Shown here in pieces: positions 18,575-27,972 of a stretch of DNA of 64,000 nucleotides. Source of the DNA: Methylobacterium oryzae (GTDB lineage: Bacteria > Pseudomonadota > Alphaproteobacteria > Rhizobiales > Beijerinckiaceae); assembly GCF_021398735.1 (NCBI RefSeq), contig NZ_CP090349.1, positions 4,421,001 through 4,485,000 of the forward strand. Reading direction: 5' to 3'. The notes under the pieces are model-generated. The model saw nothing but the letters and a program-made list of their open reading frames with translations, searched no databases and was not told where the DNA came from. Every line of letters starts with the position of its first letter. Within the stretch, counting starts at the first letter, position 1. Made by a program: the position numbers and the translations under genes.

Positions 18575-19629
18575 TGCCCGACACGACCGCCGACGAGGAC
18601 GATCCGAAGTCCGCCGCCCGCGACGGCGCGCCCGGGCGGAGCGACCCCCTGCCCGCAGTGCCGCGCCGGGGCCGGGCCGCCAAAGTGTTCCGCCTCGCGG
18701 CCACCGGCGTGATCCTGCTCGCGGCGATCCTGGCGGGAGCCTTCGTGTGGGAGTTCTACGTGGCGGCGCCCTGGACGCGCGACGGCACGGTCCGGGTCCA
18801 GGTCGCCAACATCGCCCCGCAGGTCGCGGGTCAGATCGTCGAGGTCCGGGTCCAGGACAACCAGAACGTCCGCAAGGGCGACGTCCTCTACGTCATCGAC
18901 CCGGTCGATTTCGAGGTCGCCGTCACCTCGGCGGATGCCGAGGTCAAGAATCGCGAAGCCGACCTGCAGGTGAAGAACGCCGAGTCGGCCCGGCGCCAAG
19001 CGCTCTCGACCGTGTCGACCTCGATCGAGGAGAAGCAGCGATTCGCAGGCGCCGCGAAGATCGCCGAGGCGTCGCTGGAGAGCGCGCAGGCGCAGCTGCG
19101 GCAGGCCAAGGTGAATCTGGAGCGCACCCAGGTGAGGTCGACCGTCAACGGACGGGTGACCAACCTGCTGATGCGGGTCGGCGACTACGCCCGGACCGGC
19201 ACCTCGAACATCAACGTGGTCGACACAGACTCCTTCTGGATCGACGGCTATTTCGAGGAGACCAAGATGTCCAACATCCGCGTCGGCGACCCCGCCGACG
19301 TGAAGCTGATGGGCTTCGATCCGCACCTGACCGGCACGGTCCACAGCATCACGCTCGGCATCTCCACGGCGAACGCCGCCGCCAGCACGCAGGGGCTGCC
19401 GGACGTCAACCCCGTCTACACCTGGGTGCGCCTCGCCCAGCGGGTGCCGGTCCGCATCCGCATCGACCACGTCCCGGCGGGCGTCCCGCTCATCGCCGGC
19501 ATGACCGCGACGGTGTTCGTCAACGGCGGCCGCGGCCCGGCACCGAGCTGGTTCATGGACCTGCGCGACCGCGTCTCCGGCCTGGCAAAGCCGGCGGCCA
19601 GCCCCACCCGGGAGGCCGACCGGCGCTGA
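18574..19629 (+). CDS. HlyD-family membrane fusion protein (AaeA-like)
   Basis: 351 aa periplasmic adaptor. A cytoplasmic N-tail (about 1-36) is followed by one TM helix (about 37-60, AATGVILLAAILAGAFVWEF), the first half-lipoyl domain (IAPQVAGQIVEVRVQDNQNV), a coiled-coil hairpin (about 110-180), the second half-lipoyl block (VRSTVNGRVTNLLMRVGDY) and a beta-barrel domain. It would link the FUSC pump to an outer-membrane channel. The start ATG overlaps the DUF1656 stop, indicating translational coupling. No outer-membrane factor gene is present in the window. Confidence 0.92.
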   Translation: MPDTTADEDDPKSAARDGAPGRSDPLPAVPRRGRAAKVFRLAATGVILLAAILAGAFVWEFYVAAPWTRDGTVRVQVANIAPQVAGQIVEVRVQDNQNVRKGDVLYVIDPVDFEVAVTSADAEVKNREADLQVKNAESARRQALSTVSTSIEEKQRFAGAAKIAEASLESAQAQLRQAKVNLERTQVRSTVNGRVTNLLMRVGDYARTGTSNINVVDTDSFWIDGYFEETKMSNIRVGDPADVKLMGFDPHLTGTVHSITLGISTANAAASTQGLPDVNPVYTWVRLAQRVPVRIRIDHVPAGVPLIAGMTATVFVNGGRGPAPSWFMDLRDRVSGLAKPAASPTREADRR

Positions 19630-19700
19630 ATCGCCGCGCGGACGCGACCTGGTTGGCGGGGGCGCGGTTTCCCGGAGACGCATCCGCGCCGGAGATCACG

Positions 19701-20183
19701 ATGAACCGACTGCTCGCACTCGCCACCGTCCTGCTGGCCGCGGGACCGGCCGCGGCCGCGCCCCCGCGGGCCGCGGTATTCGATTTCCAGTTCTCGAACC
19801 TATCGCCGGTGCCGGGTGACGCCGCCGACACCGCGCGGCTGAAGCGGGTCAGCGCCGAACTGCGCGACCTCCTCCAGAAGAAGGGCCTGTTCGTCGTGGT
19901 CTCGACCGAGCCGGTGCGGGACGAGGTCACCAGAAGTGCCGACCTGCGCCGCTGCAATGGCTGCGCGGATGACTTCGCCCGCAAGCTCGGCGCGGATATC
20001 GCGATCACCGGCGAGGTGCAGAAAGTCTCGAACCTGATCCTCAACCTCAACGTCTACGTGAAGTCCCTCACCGGCGACGCGCCCGAGAAGGCCTACAGCG
20101 TCGACCTGCGCGGCGACACGGATGAGTCCTTCGACCGCGGCATCCGCTTTCTGGTCGAGAACAATATGGGCGCCGGCAAGTAG
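19701..20183 (+). CDS. Secreted DUF2380/DUF3280-type protein
   Basis: 160 aa. A Sec signal peptide (MNRLLALATVLLAAGPAAAA) precedes a domain starting PRAAVFDFQFSNLS, with LRDLLQKKGLFVVVSTEPVR, RRCNGCADDFARKLGADIAI and ITGEVQKVSNLILNLNVYVK. This resembles the DUF2380/DUF3280 predicted secreted proteins, whose fold recalls TolB-N/CsgG-like domains. It follows the HlyD gene by 71 bases and has its own GGAG ribosome site, so it probably belongs to the efflux operon. The function is unknown. Confidence 0.75.
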   Translation: MNRLLALATVLLAAGPAAAAPPRAAVFDFQFSNLSPVPGDAADTARLKRVSAELRDLLQKKGLFVVVSTEPVRDEVTRSADLRRCNGCADDFARKLGADIAITGEVQKVSNLILNLNVYVKSLTGDAPEKAYSVDLRGDTDESFDRGIRFLVENNMGAGK

Positions 20184-20775
20184 CTTGCGGGCCAATCAAT
20201 ATTTCGCAGCGCCACGGGATCGATCCAAGTGATTGAGCTCGCACGCGCTGCGGTGCGGCGGCGGAGGCAAGCGGATCGAAAAAGCCTTTTGCCGAGAAAA
20301 TAGCTATTGACCGACTTGGAGGACGGGCGCAGTCTCCATCTGTGCTTAGCGAGAGCGGGCGCGGACCGGCATGAAATCTTGACGCGATCAGGTTTCGCAG
20401 CGGTGTCGGTCGTCGGAAGCTGGAGGAGACAGGGATGACTCCACCGCAGCGGAATGCCGCCTAGACGGTTCAGGGACAGGTTCGGCCCAAGACCCAGCGG
20501 CGCAACACGAACAGCCGGACGGACGCGGCTCCAGGGGCGCAGAAGCGGCCACACATGGCACGCCTTCGAATGCGCGAAAGGCCCCACTTCGAGCCGTTCC
20601 GCCGCGGTTTCTCTTCGAGGATCTGTTCGTGGCCCACCTGCCCGGTATCGCCGCGGCGGGATCTCGTCGTGGCTTTGGCGAGCATGGGACTGGCCGGCGA
20701 CGTCGAAGCGACGGCCAGCCGATCCCGGCACTCATCCTAAGGCCGGGCGCGGACTGGCCGCTCGCCGCGGAACGC
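20184..20775. other. 592-base gap without a supportable gene
   Basis: The stretch between the efflux operon and the gatB stop is unusually long for this window and locally less GC-rich (20195-20340, with short A/T runs). Several overlapping frames exist on both strands, but none has a ribosome site with plausible composition, a signal peptide or a known motif. It may hold the 3' untranslated region of gatB, a decayed gene or an RNA. I see no strong terminator. Confidence 0.4.
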
Positions 20776-22248
20776 TCACTCGATCCCGAGCTTCGCCTTG
20801 AGCAGCGCGTTCACCGCCGCGGGGTTCGCCTTGCCGCCGGTGGCCTTCATGGTCTGACCGACGAACCAGCCGAGCAGGGTCGGCTTCTCCTTGGCCTGGG
20901 CGACCTTGTCGGGATTCGCCGCGATGATCTGGTCCACCGCCGCCTCGATGGCGCCCGTGTCGGTCACCTGCTTCATGCCGCGGCTCTCGACGACGGCGCG
21001 CGGGTCGCCGCCCTCGGTCCAGACGATCTCGAACAGGTCCTTGGCGATCTTGCCGGAGATGACGCCCTCGCCGATCAGGTCGATGATCGCGCCGAGCTGG
21101 TCCGCCGAGACCGGGGTCGCGTCGATGGACAGACCCTCCTTGTTGAGGCGCCCGAACAGCTCGTTGATCACCCAGTTGGCCGCGGCCTTGCCGTCCCGGC
21201 CCTTCGCCACCGCCTCGTAGTAGTCCGCAGAGGCGCGCTCGGCGACCAGCACGCCGGCATCGTAGGGCGAGAGGCCGAACGCCGTGACGAACCGCGCCTT
21301 CTTGGCGTCCGGCAGCTCCGGCAGCCCCTCGGCCAGGGCGTCGACGTAGGCCTGGTCGAATTCCAGCGGCAGCAGGTCCGGATCGGGGAAGTAGCGGTAG
21401 TCGTGCGCCTCTTCCTTCGAGCGCATCGAGCGCGTCTCGCCCTTGGTCGGGTCGAACAGGCGCGTCTCCTGGTCGATCTTGCCACCGTCCTCGAGGATGG
21501 CGATCTGGCGCCGCGCCTCGGTCTCGATCGCCTGCCCGATGAAGCGGATCGAGTTGACGTTCTTGATCTCGCAGCGCGTGCCGAGCGGCTCGCCGGGGCG
21601 GCGCACCGAGACGTTCACGTCGGCGCGGAGCGAGCCCTTCTCCATGTCGCCGTCGCAGGTGCCGAGGTAGCGCAGGATCGTGCGCAGCTTGGTCACGTAG
21701 GCCTTCGCCTCCTCGGACGAGCGCAGGTCGGGTCGGGAGACGATCTCCATCAGCGCCACGCCCGACCGGTTGAGGTCGACGAAGCTCCGGGTCGGATCCT
21801 GGTCGTGCAGCGACTTGCCCGCATCCTGCTCGAGGTGCAGGCGCTCGATGCCCACGGTGATCGAGGCGCCGTCGGCCAGATCCACCAGGACCTCGCCCTC
21901 GCCGACGATCGGGTCCTTGTACTGCGAGATCTGGTAGCCCTGCGGCAGGTCCGGATAGAAGTAGTTCTTCCGGTCAAACACGGAGCGTAGGTTGATCTTG
22001 GCCTTCAGGCCGAGGCCGGTGCGCACCGCCTGGGCGACGCACTCGGCGTTGATCACCGGCAGCATCCCGGGCATCGCGGCGTCGACCAGCGAGACGTGGT
22101 CGTTCGGCTCGGCCCCGAACTCCGTCGAGGCGCCGGAGAACAGCTTCGCTCGGCTGGACACCTGGGCGTGGATCTCCATGCCGACGATCACCTCCCAGTC
22201 GTGGAGGCCTCCCTTGATCAGCTTCTTGGGGTCGACGGGTGCGTTCAT
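20776..22248 (-). CDS. gatB: Asp-tRNA(Asn)/Glu-tRNA(Gln) amidotransferase subunit B
   Basis: 490 aa. GatB is the tRNA-binding kinase/transamidase subunit of GatCAB, which amidates mischarged Glu-tRNA(Gln) and Asp-tRNA(Asn). Motifs include [32 protein letters not shown], the signature [25 protein letters not shown], and the C-terminal YqeY-like tail ending in [16 protein letters not shown]. The start is the ATG at 22248; a longer frame to 22368 runs through the palindromic repeat and is not coding. It is separated from the gatA group by that repeat. Confidence 0.97.
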   Translation of the reverse strand: MNAPVDPKKLIKGGLHDWEVIVGMEIHAQVSSRAKLFSGASTEFGAEPNDHVSLVDAAMPGMLPVINAECVAQAVRTGLGLKAKINLRSVFDRKNYFYPDLPQGYQISQYKDPIVGEGEVLVDLADGASITVGIERLHLEQDAGKSLHDQDPTRSFVDLNRSGVALMEIVSRPDLRSSEEAKAYVTKLRTILRYLGTCDGDMEKGSLRADVNVSVRRPGEPLGTRCEIKNVNSIRFIGQAIETEARRQIAILEDGGKIDQETRLFDPTKGETRSMRSKEEAHDYRYFPDPDLLPLEFDQAYVDALAEGLPELPDAKKARFVTAFGLSPYDAGVLVAERASADYYEAVAKGRDGKAAANWVINELFGRLNKEGLSIDATPVSADQLGAIIDLIGEGVISGKIAKDLFEIVWTEGGDPRAVVESRGMKQVTDTGAIEAAVDQIIAANPDKVAQAKEKPTLLGWFVGQTMKATGGKANPAAVNALLKAKLGIE

Positions 22249-22282
22249 GGTCGGTCCGAAAGGCGGCTGGCGTTCGAGGCGT

Positions 22283-22378
22283 CGCCGTCTTCGCGAGCGC
22301 AGCGAAGCGATCCAGGGAAGCGCGAGGCTTCCAGGCGTTGCACCGCCGGATCGCTTCGCTGCGCTCACAGAGACGGCG
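22283..22378. repeat. Dispersed palindromic repeat, copy 1
   Basis: A 31-base left arm (22283-22313) and a 31-base right arm (22348-22378) are inverted copies of each other with only a few mismatches, enclosing about 34 bases. The core is gagcgcagcgaagcgatcc and its complement. It lies in the gap between gatB and the small membrane gene downstream of gatA. A second element with the same core design is at 48488-48577. Arms of this kind resemble the REP-like palindromes scattered through Methylobacterium and Bradyrhizobium genomes. Confidence 0.8.
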
Positions 22379-22432
22379 GAGGCGCCGCATGCGTCGAGCG
22401 AGTGATTTTCTAGGAGGCCCCTGCCCGCAGGG

Positions 22433-22732
22433 TCAAGCGCGGCGTCCGACCGCCTGCCGGGCGCCGTAACCCACGACGGCCCAGAGCAGGGCCGCGACGG
22501 CGCGGACCGGGAAGAAGGTCGGGCCGTCGCGGGTAATCGGCGCCGGCCACGGGATGCCGGCCGCGCTGACCGCGTAGGAGAACAACACCGAGAAGCCCAG
22601 CGCCGCGATCGCCGCGATGAAGACCTTGCCGAACTGGCTGGCGGTCCAGCCGAGATAGACCGCCACCACGATCAGCGCCGGATCGAACGCGGCCCAGATC
22701 CAGACCGTCCAGGGATAGTACGGGACGGTCAT
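22433..22732 (-). CDS. Small membrane protein coupled to gatA
   Basis: 99 aa with three predicted TM segments (about 8-31, 35-58 and 74-94), beginning [20 protein letters not shown]. The ATG at 22732 overlaps the gatA stop in an ATGA arrangement, so it is co-translated with gatA. I recognise no family. It is not a Gat subunit and is too short for a transporter; composition (frequent Trp, Ala, Val, Gly) and the clean three-helix pattern argue for a real protein rather than a shadow. Confidence 0.7.
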   Translation of the reverse strand: MTVPYYPWTVWIWAAFDPALIVVAVYLGWTASQFGKVFIAAIAALGFSVLFSYAVSAAGIPWPAPITRDGPTFFPVRAVAALLWAVVGYGARQAVGRRA

Positions 22733-24216
22733 GACCACCACGGCTCGGGCAGGACGGTGCGACCGGCCGCGTCCTCGATCACCTGGGCGACCGCGAACAG
22801 CGTCTCCTCGTCGAAGGGCCGGCCGATGAGCTGGAGGCCCAGCGGGAGGCCCTGGCCGTCGAGCCCCGCCGGCACCGCGATGCCCGGTAGCCCGGCCATG
22901 TTCACCGTCACGGTGAACACGTCGTTGAGGTACATCTCCACCGGGTCGGCCGAGGCCTTCTCGCCGATGCCGAAGGCGGCCGACGGCGTCGCCGGCGTCA
23001 GGATCGCGTCGACCCCGGCCGCGTAGGCGGCCTCGAAGTCGCGCTTGATCAGCGTGCGGATCTTCTGCGCGCGGACGTAGTAGGCATCGTAGTATCCGGC
23101 CGAGAGCACGTAGGTGCCGATCATGATCCGGCGCTTCACCTCGCGGCCGAAGCCGGCGGCGCGGGTGTTCTCGTACATCCCGGCGATGTCCTTGCCGGGC
23201 ACGCGCAGGCCGTAGCGGACGCCGTCGTAGCGGGCGAGGTTCGAGGAGGCCTCGGCCGGGGCCACGATGTAGTAGGCCGGCAGCGCGTAGGCGGTGTGCG
23301 GCAGCGAGATCTCCCGGATCGTCGCGCCGGCGGCCTTGAGCCACGCCGCGCCCTCGTCCCAGAGCTTCTGGATCTCCGCGGGCATCCCGTCGACCCGGTA
23401 CTCCTTCGGGATGCCGATGGTCAGGCCCTTCACGCCGCGCGACACGGCGGCCTCGAAATCGGGCACCGCGAGGTCGGCGCAGGTCGTGTCCCGGGCGTCG
23501 GCGCCCGCCATGGAGCCGAGCAGGATGGCGCAATCGCGCACCGTCCGGGCGATCGGGCCAGCCTGGTCGAGGGAGGAGGCGAAGGCCACCGTCCCCCAGC
23601 GCGAGCAGCGCCCGTAGGTCGGCTTGATCCCGACTGTGCCGGTGAAGGCGGCGGGCTGCCGGATGGAGCCGCCGGTATCGGTCGCGGTGGCGCCGAGGCA
23701 GAGGCGCGCGGCGACCGCCGCGGCGGAGCCGCCCGACGAGCCGCCGGGCACGATCGGCGCGTCCGATCCGGCGCGCCGCCAGGGCGAGACCACGTTGCCG
23801 TAGGCGCTGGTCTCGTTCGACGAGCCCATGGCGAACTCGTCGAGGTTCAGCTTGCCGAGCATCACGGCGCCGTCGCGCCACAGATTGGCCGACACGGCCG
23901 ATTCGTAGTGCGGCTCGAAGGTCTCGAGGATCTTGGAGCCCGCCGTAGTCGTCACGCCGTGCGTGCAGAACAGGTCCTTGATGCCGAGGGGAATGCCCTC
24001 GAGCGGCCGCGCCTCGCCGGACGCGATCTTCTGGTCCGAGGCCTCGGCCATCGCCAGGGCGCGGTCCGGGGTCTCCCGGATATACGCGTTCAGGACGCGG
24101 GCCTTGGCCATGGCGTCCAGATGGGCCTGGGTCAGCTCGCGGGCCGAGATCCGCTTCGCCTTCAGGGCGTCGCGCGCTTCGGCCAGGGTAAGTTCGTTCG
24201 GATCCACGCTGTTCAC
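22729..24216 (-). CDS. gatA: Asp-tRNA(Asn)/Glu-tRNA(Gln) amidotransferase subunit A
   Basis: 495 aa glutaminase subunit of GatCAB, releasing ammonia from glutamine for the amidation. The amidase-signature Ser-cisSer-Lys triad is visible: Lys in [12 protein letters not shown], cis-Ser in the [15 protein letters not shown] block and the nucleophile Ser in [13 protein letters not shown]. Length is standard. The start used is GTG at 24216. It follows gatC by 69 bases and overlaps the small membrane gene downstream. Confidence 0.97.
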   Translation of the reverse strand: MNSVDPNELTLAEARDALKAKRISARELTQAHLDAMAKARVLNAYIRETPDRALAMAEASDQKIASGEARPLEGIPLGIKDLFCTHGVTTTAGSKILETFEPHYESAVSANLWRDGAVMLGKLNLDEFAMGSSNETSAYGNVVSPWRRAGSDAPIVPGGSSGGSAAAVAARLCLGATATDTGGSIRQPAAFTGTVGIKPTYGRCSRWGTVAFASSLDQAGPIARTVRDCAILLGSMAGADARDTTCADLAVPDFEAAVSRGVKGLTIGIPKEYRVDGMPAEIQKLWDEGAAWLKAAGATIREISLPHTAYALPAYYIVAPAEASSNLARYDGVRYGLRVPGKDIAGMYENTRAAGFGREVKRRIMIGTYVLSAGYYDAYYVRAQKIRTLIKRDFEAAYAAGVDAILTPATPSAAFGIGEKASADPVEMYLNDVFTVTVNMAGLPGIAVPAGLDGQGLPLGLQLIGRPFDEETLFAVAQVIEDAAGRTVLPEPWWS

Positions 24217-24285
24217 GTCCCCGCGCGCGCCGCCGCGCGCCTGCCCGCCAGAAATCCGGTCCGCAAGGTTTGGGCCGTCCTCGGC

Positions 24286-24573
24286 CTACTCGACCACCTT
24301 CGGGACCAGGAAGTAATTGTCCTCGGTCTCGGGTGCGTTGGCGACGACGTCGGCGGCGCGGCCGCCCTCCGTGACGACGTCCTCGCGCTTCTTCATCGCC
24401 ATCGGCGTCACCGAGGTCATCGGCTCGACGCCCGCGACGTCGACCGTGCCGAGCTGCTCGACGAAGGACAGGATGGCGTTCAGCTCGCCCTGCAGGGGCC
24501 CGACTTCGTCGTCGGTGACCGCGATCCGCGCCAGATGCGCGATGCGCCGAACCGTCTTCTCGTCGACCGACAT
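24286..24573 (-). CDS. gatC: Asp-tRNA(Asn)/Glu-tRNA(Gln) amidotransferase subunit C
   Basis: 95 aa from the ATG at 24573. The sequence matches GatC throughout: [58 protein letters not shown] and a C-terminal [10 protein letters not shown]. GatC stabilises the GatA-GatB interface. It is the first gene of the gat run; an open frame upstream of the chosen ATG is unconserved. Confidence 0.96.
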   Translation of the reverse strand: MSVDEKTVRRIAHLARIAVTDDEVGPLQGELNAILSFVEQLGTVDVAGVEPMTSVTPMAMKKREDVVTEGGRAADVVANAPETEDNYFLVPKVVE

Positions 24574-24742
24574 GCCGTCCCGTTCGTCCCTGCCCGGGAG
24601 CGCTCTCCCGAAGTCGGTCGCGCTATAGCATCGGCGCTCGACGCGCCGCAACGCGGGTGGGCTATGCCGCGCCGCCCGCAGGGCGGCCGGCCGCGCTGGA
24701 CCCGGCTGACCGCGCGCTCGGCGCGGGCGGGCGACGGGCGGA

Positions 24743-24937
24743 TCAGGTCACGACGTGGTGGGGCGTCACCGACATCTCGATCGTGATTCCCGGTTGCCGG
24801 ACCGGCTGGATCATGGCTTGGGTGAAGCCCGCGACCAGCACCTCGAAGGCGAGGAGCAGCATCCAGCGGTGCTTGCGCGGCATCGCCCGCCGGCGGCCGG
24901 ACGGAGCGGAAGAGGAGAGCTGGCCGTTCGTCGACAA
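24743..24937 (-). CDS. Possible small membrane-anchored protein
   Basis: 64 aa from a TTG at 24937 with AGGGG about 8 bases upstream, or 46 aa from the ATG at 24883. A basic stretch ([12 protein letters not shown]) precedes one hydrophobic segment ([18 protein letters not shown]) and a short polar tail, the layout of a signal anchor. The family is unknown. It occupies the otherwise empty 480-base gap between gatC and the SUKH-like gene. Weakly supported: in GC-rich DNA such a frame can occur by chance. Confidence 0.35.
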   Translation of the reverse strand: MSTNGQLSSSAPSGRRRAMPRKHRWMLLLAFEVLVAGFTQAMIQPVRQPGITIEMSVTPHHVVT

Positions 24938-25055
24938 GGCGGACCCCTGCAGCGTGGTTTAACGGAACATTAACCTACCTAGACGCGAACGGCTCCGCGC
25001 GCACCGGGGGCGATCTGCGGAGGAACCGAAGTCTGTGGACGGTGGAGCGGTAGCG

Positions 25056-25625
25056 ATGTGGGAGACGGTCTTCGAGGAGCTCGCGCCGGGCTTCGTGCCG
25101 GACGAGGCGGCCCTCGACCGTGCAGCGGAGGCGCTGGGCTTCGCCCTTCCGGCCTCCTACCGCGACTTTTGCCGGACCTGCGGCGTCGGCCTCGCGGGCG
25201 GGCAGTTTCGCGTCGCCGTGCCGGCACCGTCCGAGGCCTGCGATCTGGTGAGCCAGGCGGCCCTCATCGCCCACAGCGTCGGCGCCGCGGTCGCCATGCT
25301 GGAGGACGGGGCGGAGCCGCACCGCTTCGACGTCGAGGGCGGCGACGCCGGCGTCGTCGAGCGCGCCTGCTTCTTCGGCGCGGGCGAGGACGGCAGCTTC
25401 CTGTTCTGGGACGTCACCGGGACCGACGGCGAGTACGACGTCTGGCTGCTGGCGCCTGACCTGGAGACGGTGCGGTTCGGCGGCGATAGCCTCGACGACT
25501 TCTTCACCCGGGTCACGGCGCCGTCCGCGGCCCTGGTCCTGGGACCGGGCTCGGAGCCCCTCCCCGCCCGGTTCGAGGGCGTCACCGAGGCCATTCTGGC
25601 GCGCGTCGCGCGGGCGGAACCATGA
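25056..25625 (+). CDS. SMI1/KNR4 (SUKH) family protein
   Basis: 189 aa from the ATG at 25056 (GGAG 9 bases upstream); a GTG at 25035 would add seven residues. It has the SUKH pattern: a start region pairing [22 protein letters not shown] with [10 protein letters not shown], a central [20 protein letters not shown] and an acidic C-terminal helix region ([13 protein letters not shown]). Bacterial SUKH proteins are frequently immunity proteins against contact-dependent toxins, while others are general partner-binding proteins. No toxin gene is adjacent; instead the stop overlaps the ruvX start (ATGA). Role uncertain. Confidence 0.75.
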   Translation: MWETVFEELAPGFVPDEAALDRAAEALGFALPASYRDFCRTCGVGLAGGQFRVAVPAPSEACDLVSQAALIAHSVGAAVAMLEDGAEPHRFDVEGGDAGVVERACFFGAGEDGSFLFWDVTGTDGEYDVWLLAPDLETVRFGGDSLDDFFTRVTAPSAALVLGPGSEPLPARFEGVTEAILARVARAEP

Positions 25626-26134
25626 ATTTCGACGCGATCCGCGCCTTCGCGGCCGAGTCTCGCGGCGGCGCCCGCCTGATCGGCATCGATCTCGGCACCA
25701 AGACGATCGGCCTCGCCCTGTCGGATCTCGGCCGCCAGATCGCGACGCCGCTGGAGACGATCCGCCGGGTGAAGTTCACCCCCGACGCGCAGCGGCTCGC
25801 CGCCCTGTGCCGGCAGCACGCGGTCGGCGGCCTCGTCGTCGGGCTGCCGCTCAACATGGACGGGAGCGAAGGGCCGCGGGTGCAGTCGACCCGCGCCTTC
25901 ATGCGCAACCTCGCGCCGATCCTCCCCCTGCCCCACGTCTTCTTCGACGAACGCCTCTCGACCGCCGTGGTCACCCGCGCGCTGATCGAGGCCGACGCCT
26001 CGCGGGCGCGGCGCGGCGAACTCGTGGACAAGCTCGCCGCCGCCTACATCCTCCAGGGCTGCCTCGACGTCATGCGCAACCTCGCGGACGCCGATGCGGA
26101 CGACGATCCCGAAGAGGACTCCCTCAGCGGCTGA
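25622..26134 (+). CDS. ruvX: Putative Holliday junction resolvase / pre-16S rRNA nuclease
   Basis: 170 aa YqgF-type RNase H-fold nuclease. The catalytic motifs are [42 protein letters not shown] and [14 protein letters not shown], with an acidic tail ([12 protein letters not shown]). The E. coli homologue is required for 16S rRNA 5' maturation, and a Holliday-junction role was proposed earlier. The start overlaps the SUKH gene stop by four bases. Its last 11 bases overlap the end of the convergent dprA. Confidence 0.95.
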   Translation: MNFDAIRAFAAESRGGARLIGIDLGTKTIGLALSDLGRQIATPLETIRRVKFTPDAQRLAALCRQHAVGGLVVGLPLNMDGSEGPRVQSTRAFMRNLAPILPLPHVFFDERLSTAVVTRALIEADASRARRGELVDKLAAAYILQGCLDVMRNLADADADDDPEEDSLSG

Positions 26135-27323
26135 CCAGCGAGACGGTGCCGCTGCCGTGGCGCTCGATCCGTCCGTCGAGCTCCAGTTCCAGCAGCACGC
26201 TCTGCACGGTCCGGGCACCGACCCCGGCGCTCCGCGCCAGCTCATCGGTGCCGACCGGGCTCGGGCCGAGCAGGGCCACGATCCGCGCCCGGTCGTCCTC
26301 GGCCTCGGGCGGCTCGTCGCGCGCGGGATTGTCGGCGGACGCGCCGTCGGCTCGCTCCGGTCCCGGGTCGAGAGCCGCGTCGAGCGCGATCTCGTCCCAG
26401 AAATCCGGCTGCTCGGCCAGGTCCGGCCGCCCGCGCGCCGGGGCCGCCTCGGCGTCCGGGCCGCGCTCGATGATCGGTCCCAGCACCTCCAGCACGTGGT
26501 CCACCTCGGAGACCAGGGTGGCGCCCTGGCGGATCAGGTCGTTGGTGCCCTCGGCGCGCGGGTCGAGCGGCGAGCCGGGAACCGCGAAGACCTCCCGGTT
26601 CTGCTCCAGGGCGTAGCGCGCCGTGATCAGCGAGCCGGAGCGGCGGGCGGCCTCCACCACCACCGTCCCGTAGGACAGCCCGGAGATGATCCGGTTGCGC
26701 CTCGGGAAGTCCCGCCCCCGGGGCTCCCAGCCCATGGGCATCTCCGCGAGGACCGCGCCGCCCTCCGCCAGGATGGCCTCGACCAGGGTCGCGTGGCTCG
26801 CCGGGTAGATCCGGTCCTGGCCGCCGGCCATGACGGCGATCGTGCCGGTCCGGAGGCTCGCCCTGTGGGCGCGCGCGTCGATCCCGCGGGCGAGGCCCGA
26901 GACCACCGTGAGGCCTGCCTCGCCGAGCCCGCGGGCGAGCCGCTCCGTGAAGGCGAGCCCCGCCGACGATGCGTTCCGCGAGCCGACGAGGGCGGCGGCC
27001 GGCCGGTTGAGGATCGGTGCGCCGCGCAAGGCCAGAAGCGGAGGCGCCGCGTCGACCTGTGTTAGGAGCCGCGGGTATTCCGCCTCGCCGGTGGCGATCA
27101 GCCGGCCGCCGAGGCAAGTCAGGGCCGCCAGCTCGGCCTCGGCCTCAGCGCGGGTTGGTGGCACGATCCGCCGCCCCTGGCGGCCGGAGAGCTCCGGCAG
27201 GGCGTCGATGGCGGCGGCCGCGCCGCCGAAACGGTTCACGAGCCTCCGGAAGGTGCGGGGGCCGACACCCTCGGTCCGGATCAGCCGCAGCCAGTCGAGC
27301 CGCTGGGCCTCGGTGAGCTGCAT
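26124..27323 (-). CDS. dprA: DNA-processing protein DprA
   Basis: 399 aa from the ATG at 27323 ([14 protein letters not shown]). An N-terminal SAM-like helical domain ([20 protein letters not shown]) is followed by the Rossmann-like DprA core with [47 protein letters not shown] and [20 protein letters not shown], and a C-terminal winged-helix DML1-like domain ([19 protein letters not shown]). DprA protects incoming single-stranded DNA and loads RecA during transformation; it is also widespread in species not known to be competent. It follows plsY by 43 bases. Confidence 0.95.
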   Translation of the reverse strand: MQLTEAQRLDWLRLIRTEGVGPRTFRRLVNRFGGAAAAIDALPELSGRQGRRIVPPTRAEAEAELAALTCLGGRLIATGEAEYPRLLTQVDAAPPLLALRGAPILNRPAAALVGSRNASSAGLAFTERLARGLGEAGLTVVSGLARGIDARAHRASLRTGTIAVMAGGQDRIYPASHATLVEAILAEGGAVLAEMPMGWEPRGRDFPRRNRIISGLSYGTVVVEAARRSGSLITARYALEQNREVFAVPGSPLDPRAEGTNDLIRQGATLVSEVDHVLEVLGPIIERGPDAEAAPARGRPDLAEQPDFWDEIALDAALDPGPERADGASADNPARDEPPEAEDDRARIVALLGPSPVGTDELARSAGVGARTVQSVLLELELDGRIERHGSGTVSLVSR

Positions 27324-27366
27324 CCACCCCCACACCTGCCCGAAGGTCGGCGCGGCGCGCCGGCAC

Positions 27367-27972
27367 TCAGCCCTTCTGGCCGATGCGCCCCTCGGTGCCG
27401 GACGCGAGTCGGCGGATGTTGGGCGCGTGCTTCCACCATAGCAGCAGGCCGAGGAGCAGGAACAGCAACGCCTGCGTCGGGGCACCCAGCGCCCAGAGGA
27501 CGAGGGGTGTGGCCGCCGAGGCGGCGAGCGCCGCCAGCGACGAGTACTTGAGCGCGAAGGCGAGACCGAGCCAGATCGCCGCGAACGCTGCGAGGGCGGG
27601 CGGGCTGAAGGCGAGGAGCACCCCGATGAAGGTCGCGACGCCCTTGCCGCCCTTGAAGCCCAGCCAGACCGGGAAGAGGTGGCCGAGGAAGGCGCCGAGC
27701 CCGGCCGCGAGCGCCGGGCCCTCGCCCAACTGCCGGGCGATGAGGACGGCCGCCGTGCCCTTGAGGGCGTCGCCCAGGAGCGTCGCCGCGGCGAGGCCCT
27801 TGCGGCCGGTGCGGAGCACGTTGGTGGCGCCGATATTGCCGGAGCCGATCGCCCGCACGTCGCCGAGGCCGGCGAACTTCGTGAGGATCAGCCCGAACGG
27901 GATCGAGCCCAGGGCGTAGCCGAGGGCGAGGCCGCCGAGGGCGGCCGGGGTCGCGAGATCGGGGAACATCAT
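27367..27972 (-). CDS. plsY: Glycerol-3-phosphate acyltransferase PlsY
   Basis: 201 aa inner-membrane enzyme that acylates glycerol 3-phosphate from acyl-phosphate, the first step of phospholipid synthesis with PlsX. Family motifs are present: [38 protein letters not shown] and [11 protein letters not shown], within about five TM helices. The ATG at 27972 overlaps the stop of the dihydroorotase-like gene (ATGA); a second ATG follows directly. Confidence 0.96.
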   Translation of the reverse strand: MMFPDLATPAALGGLALGYALGSIPFGLILTKFAGLGDVRAIGSGNIGATNVLRTGRKGLAAATLLGDALKGTAAVLIARQLGEGPALAAGLGAFLGHLFPVWLGFKGGKGVATFIGVLLAFSPPALAAFAAIWLGLAFALKYSSLAALAASAATPLVLWALGAPTQALLFLLLGLLLWWKHAPNIRRLASGTEGRIGQKG

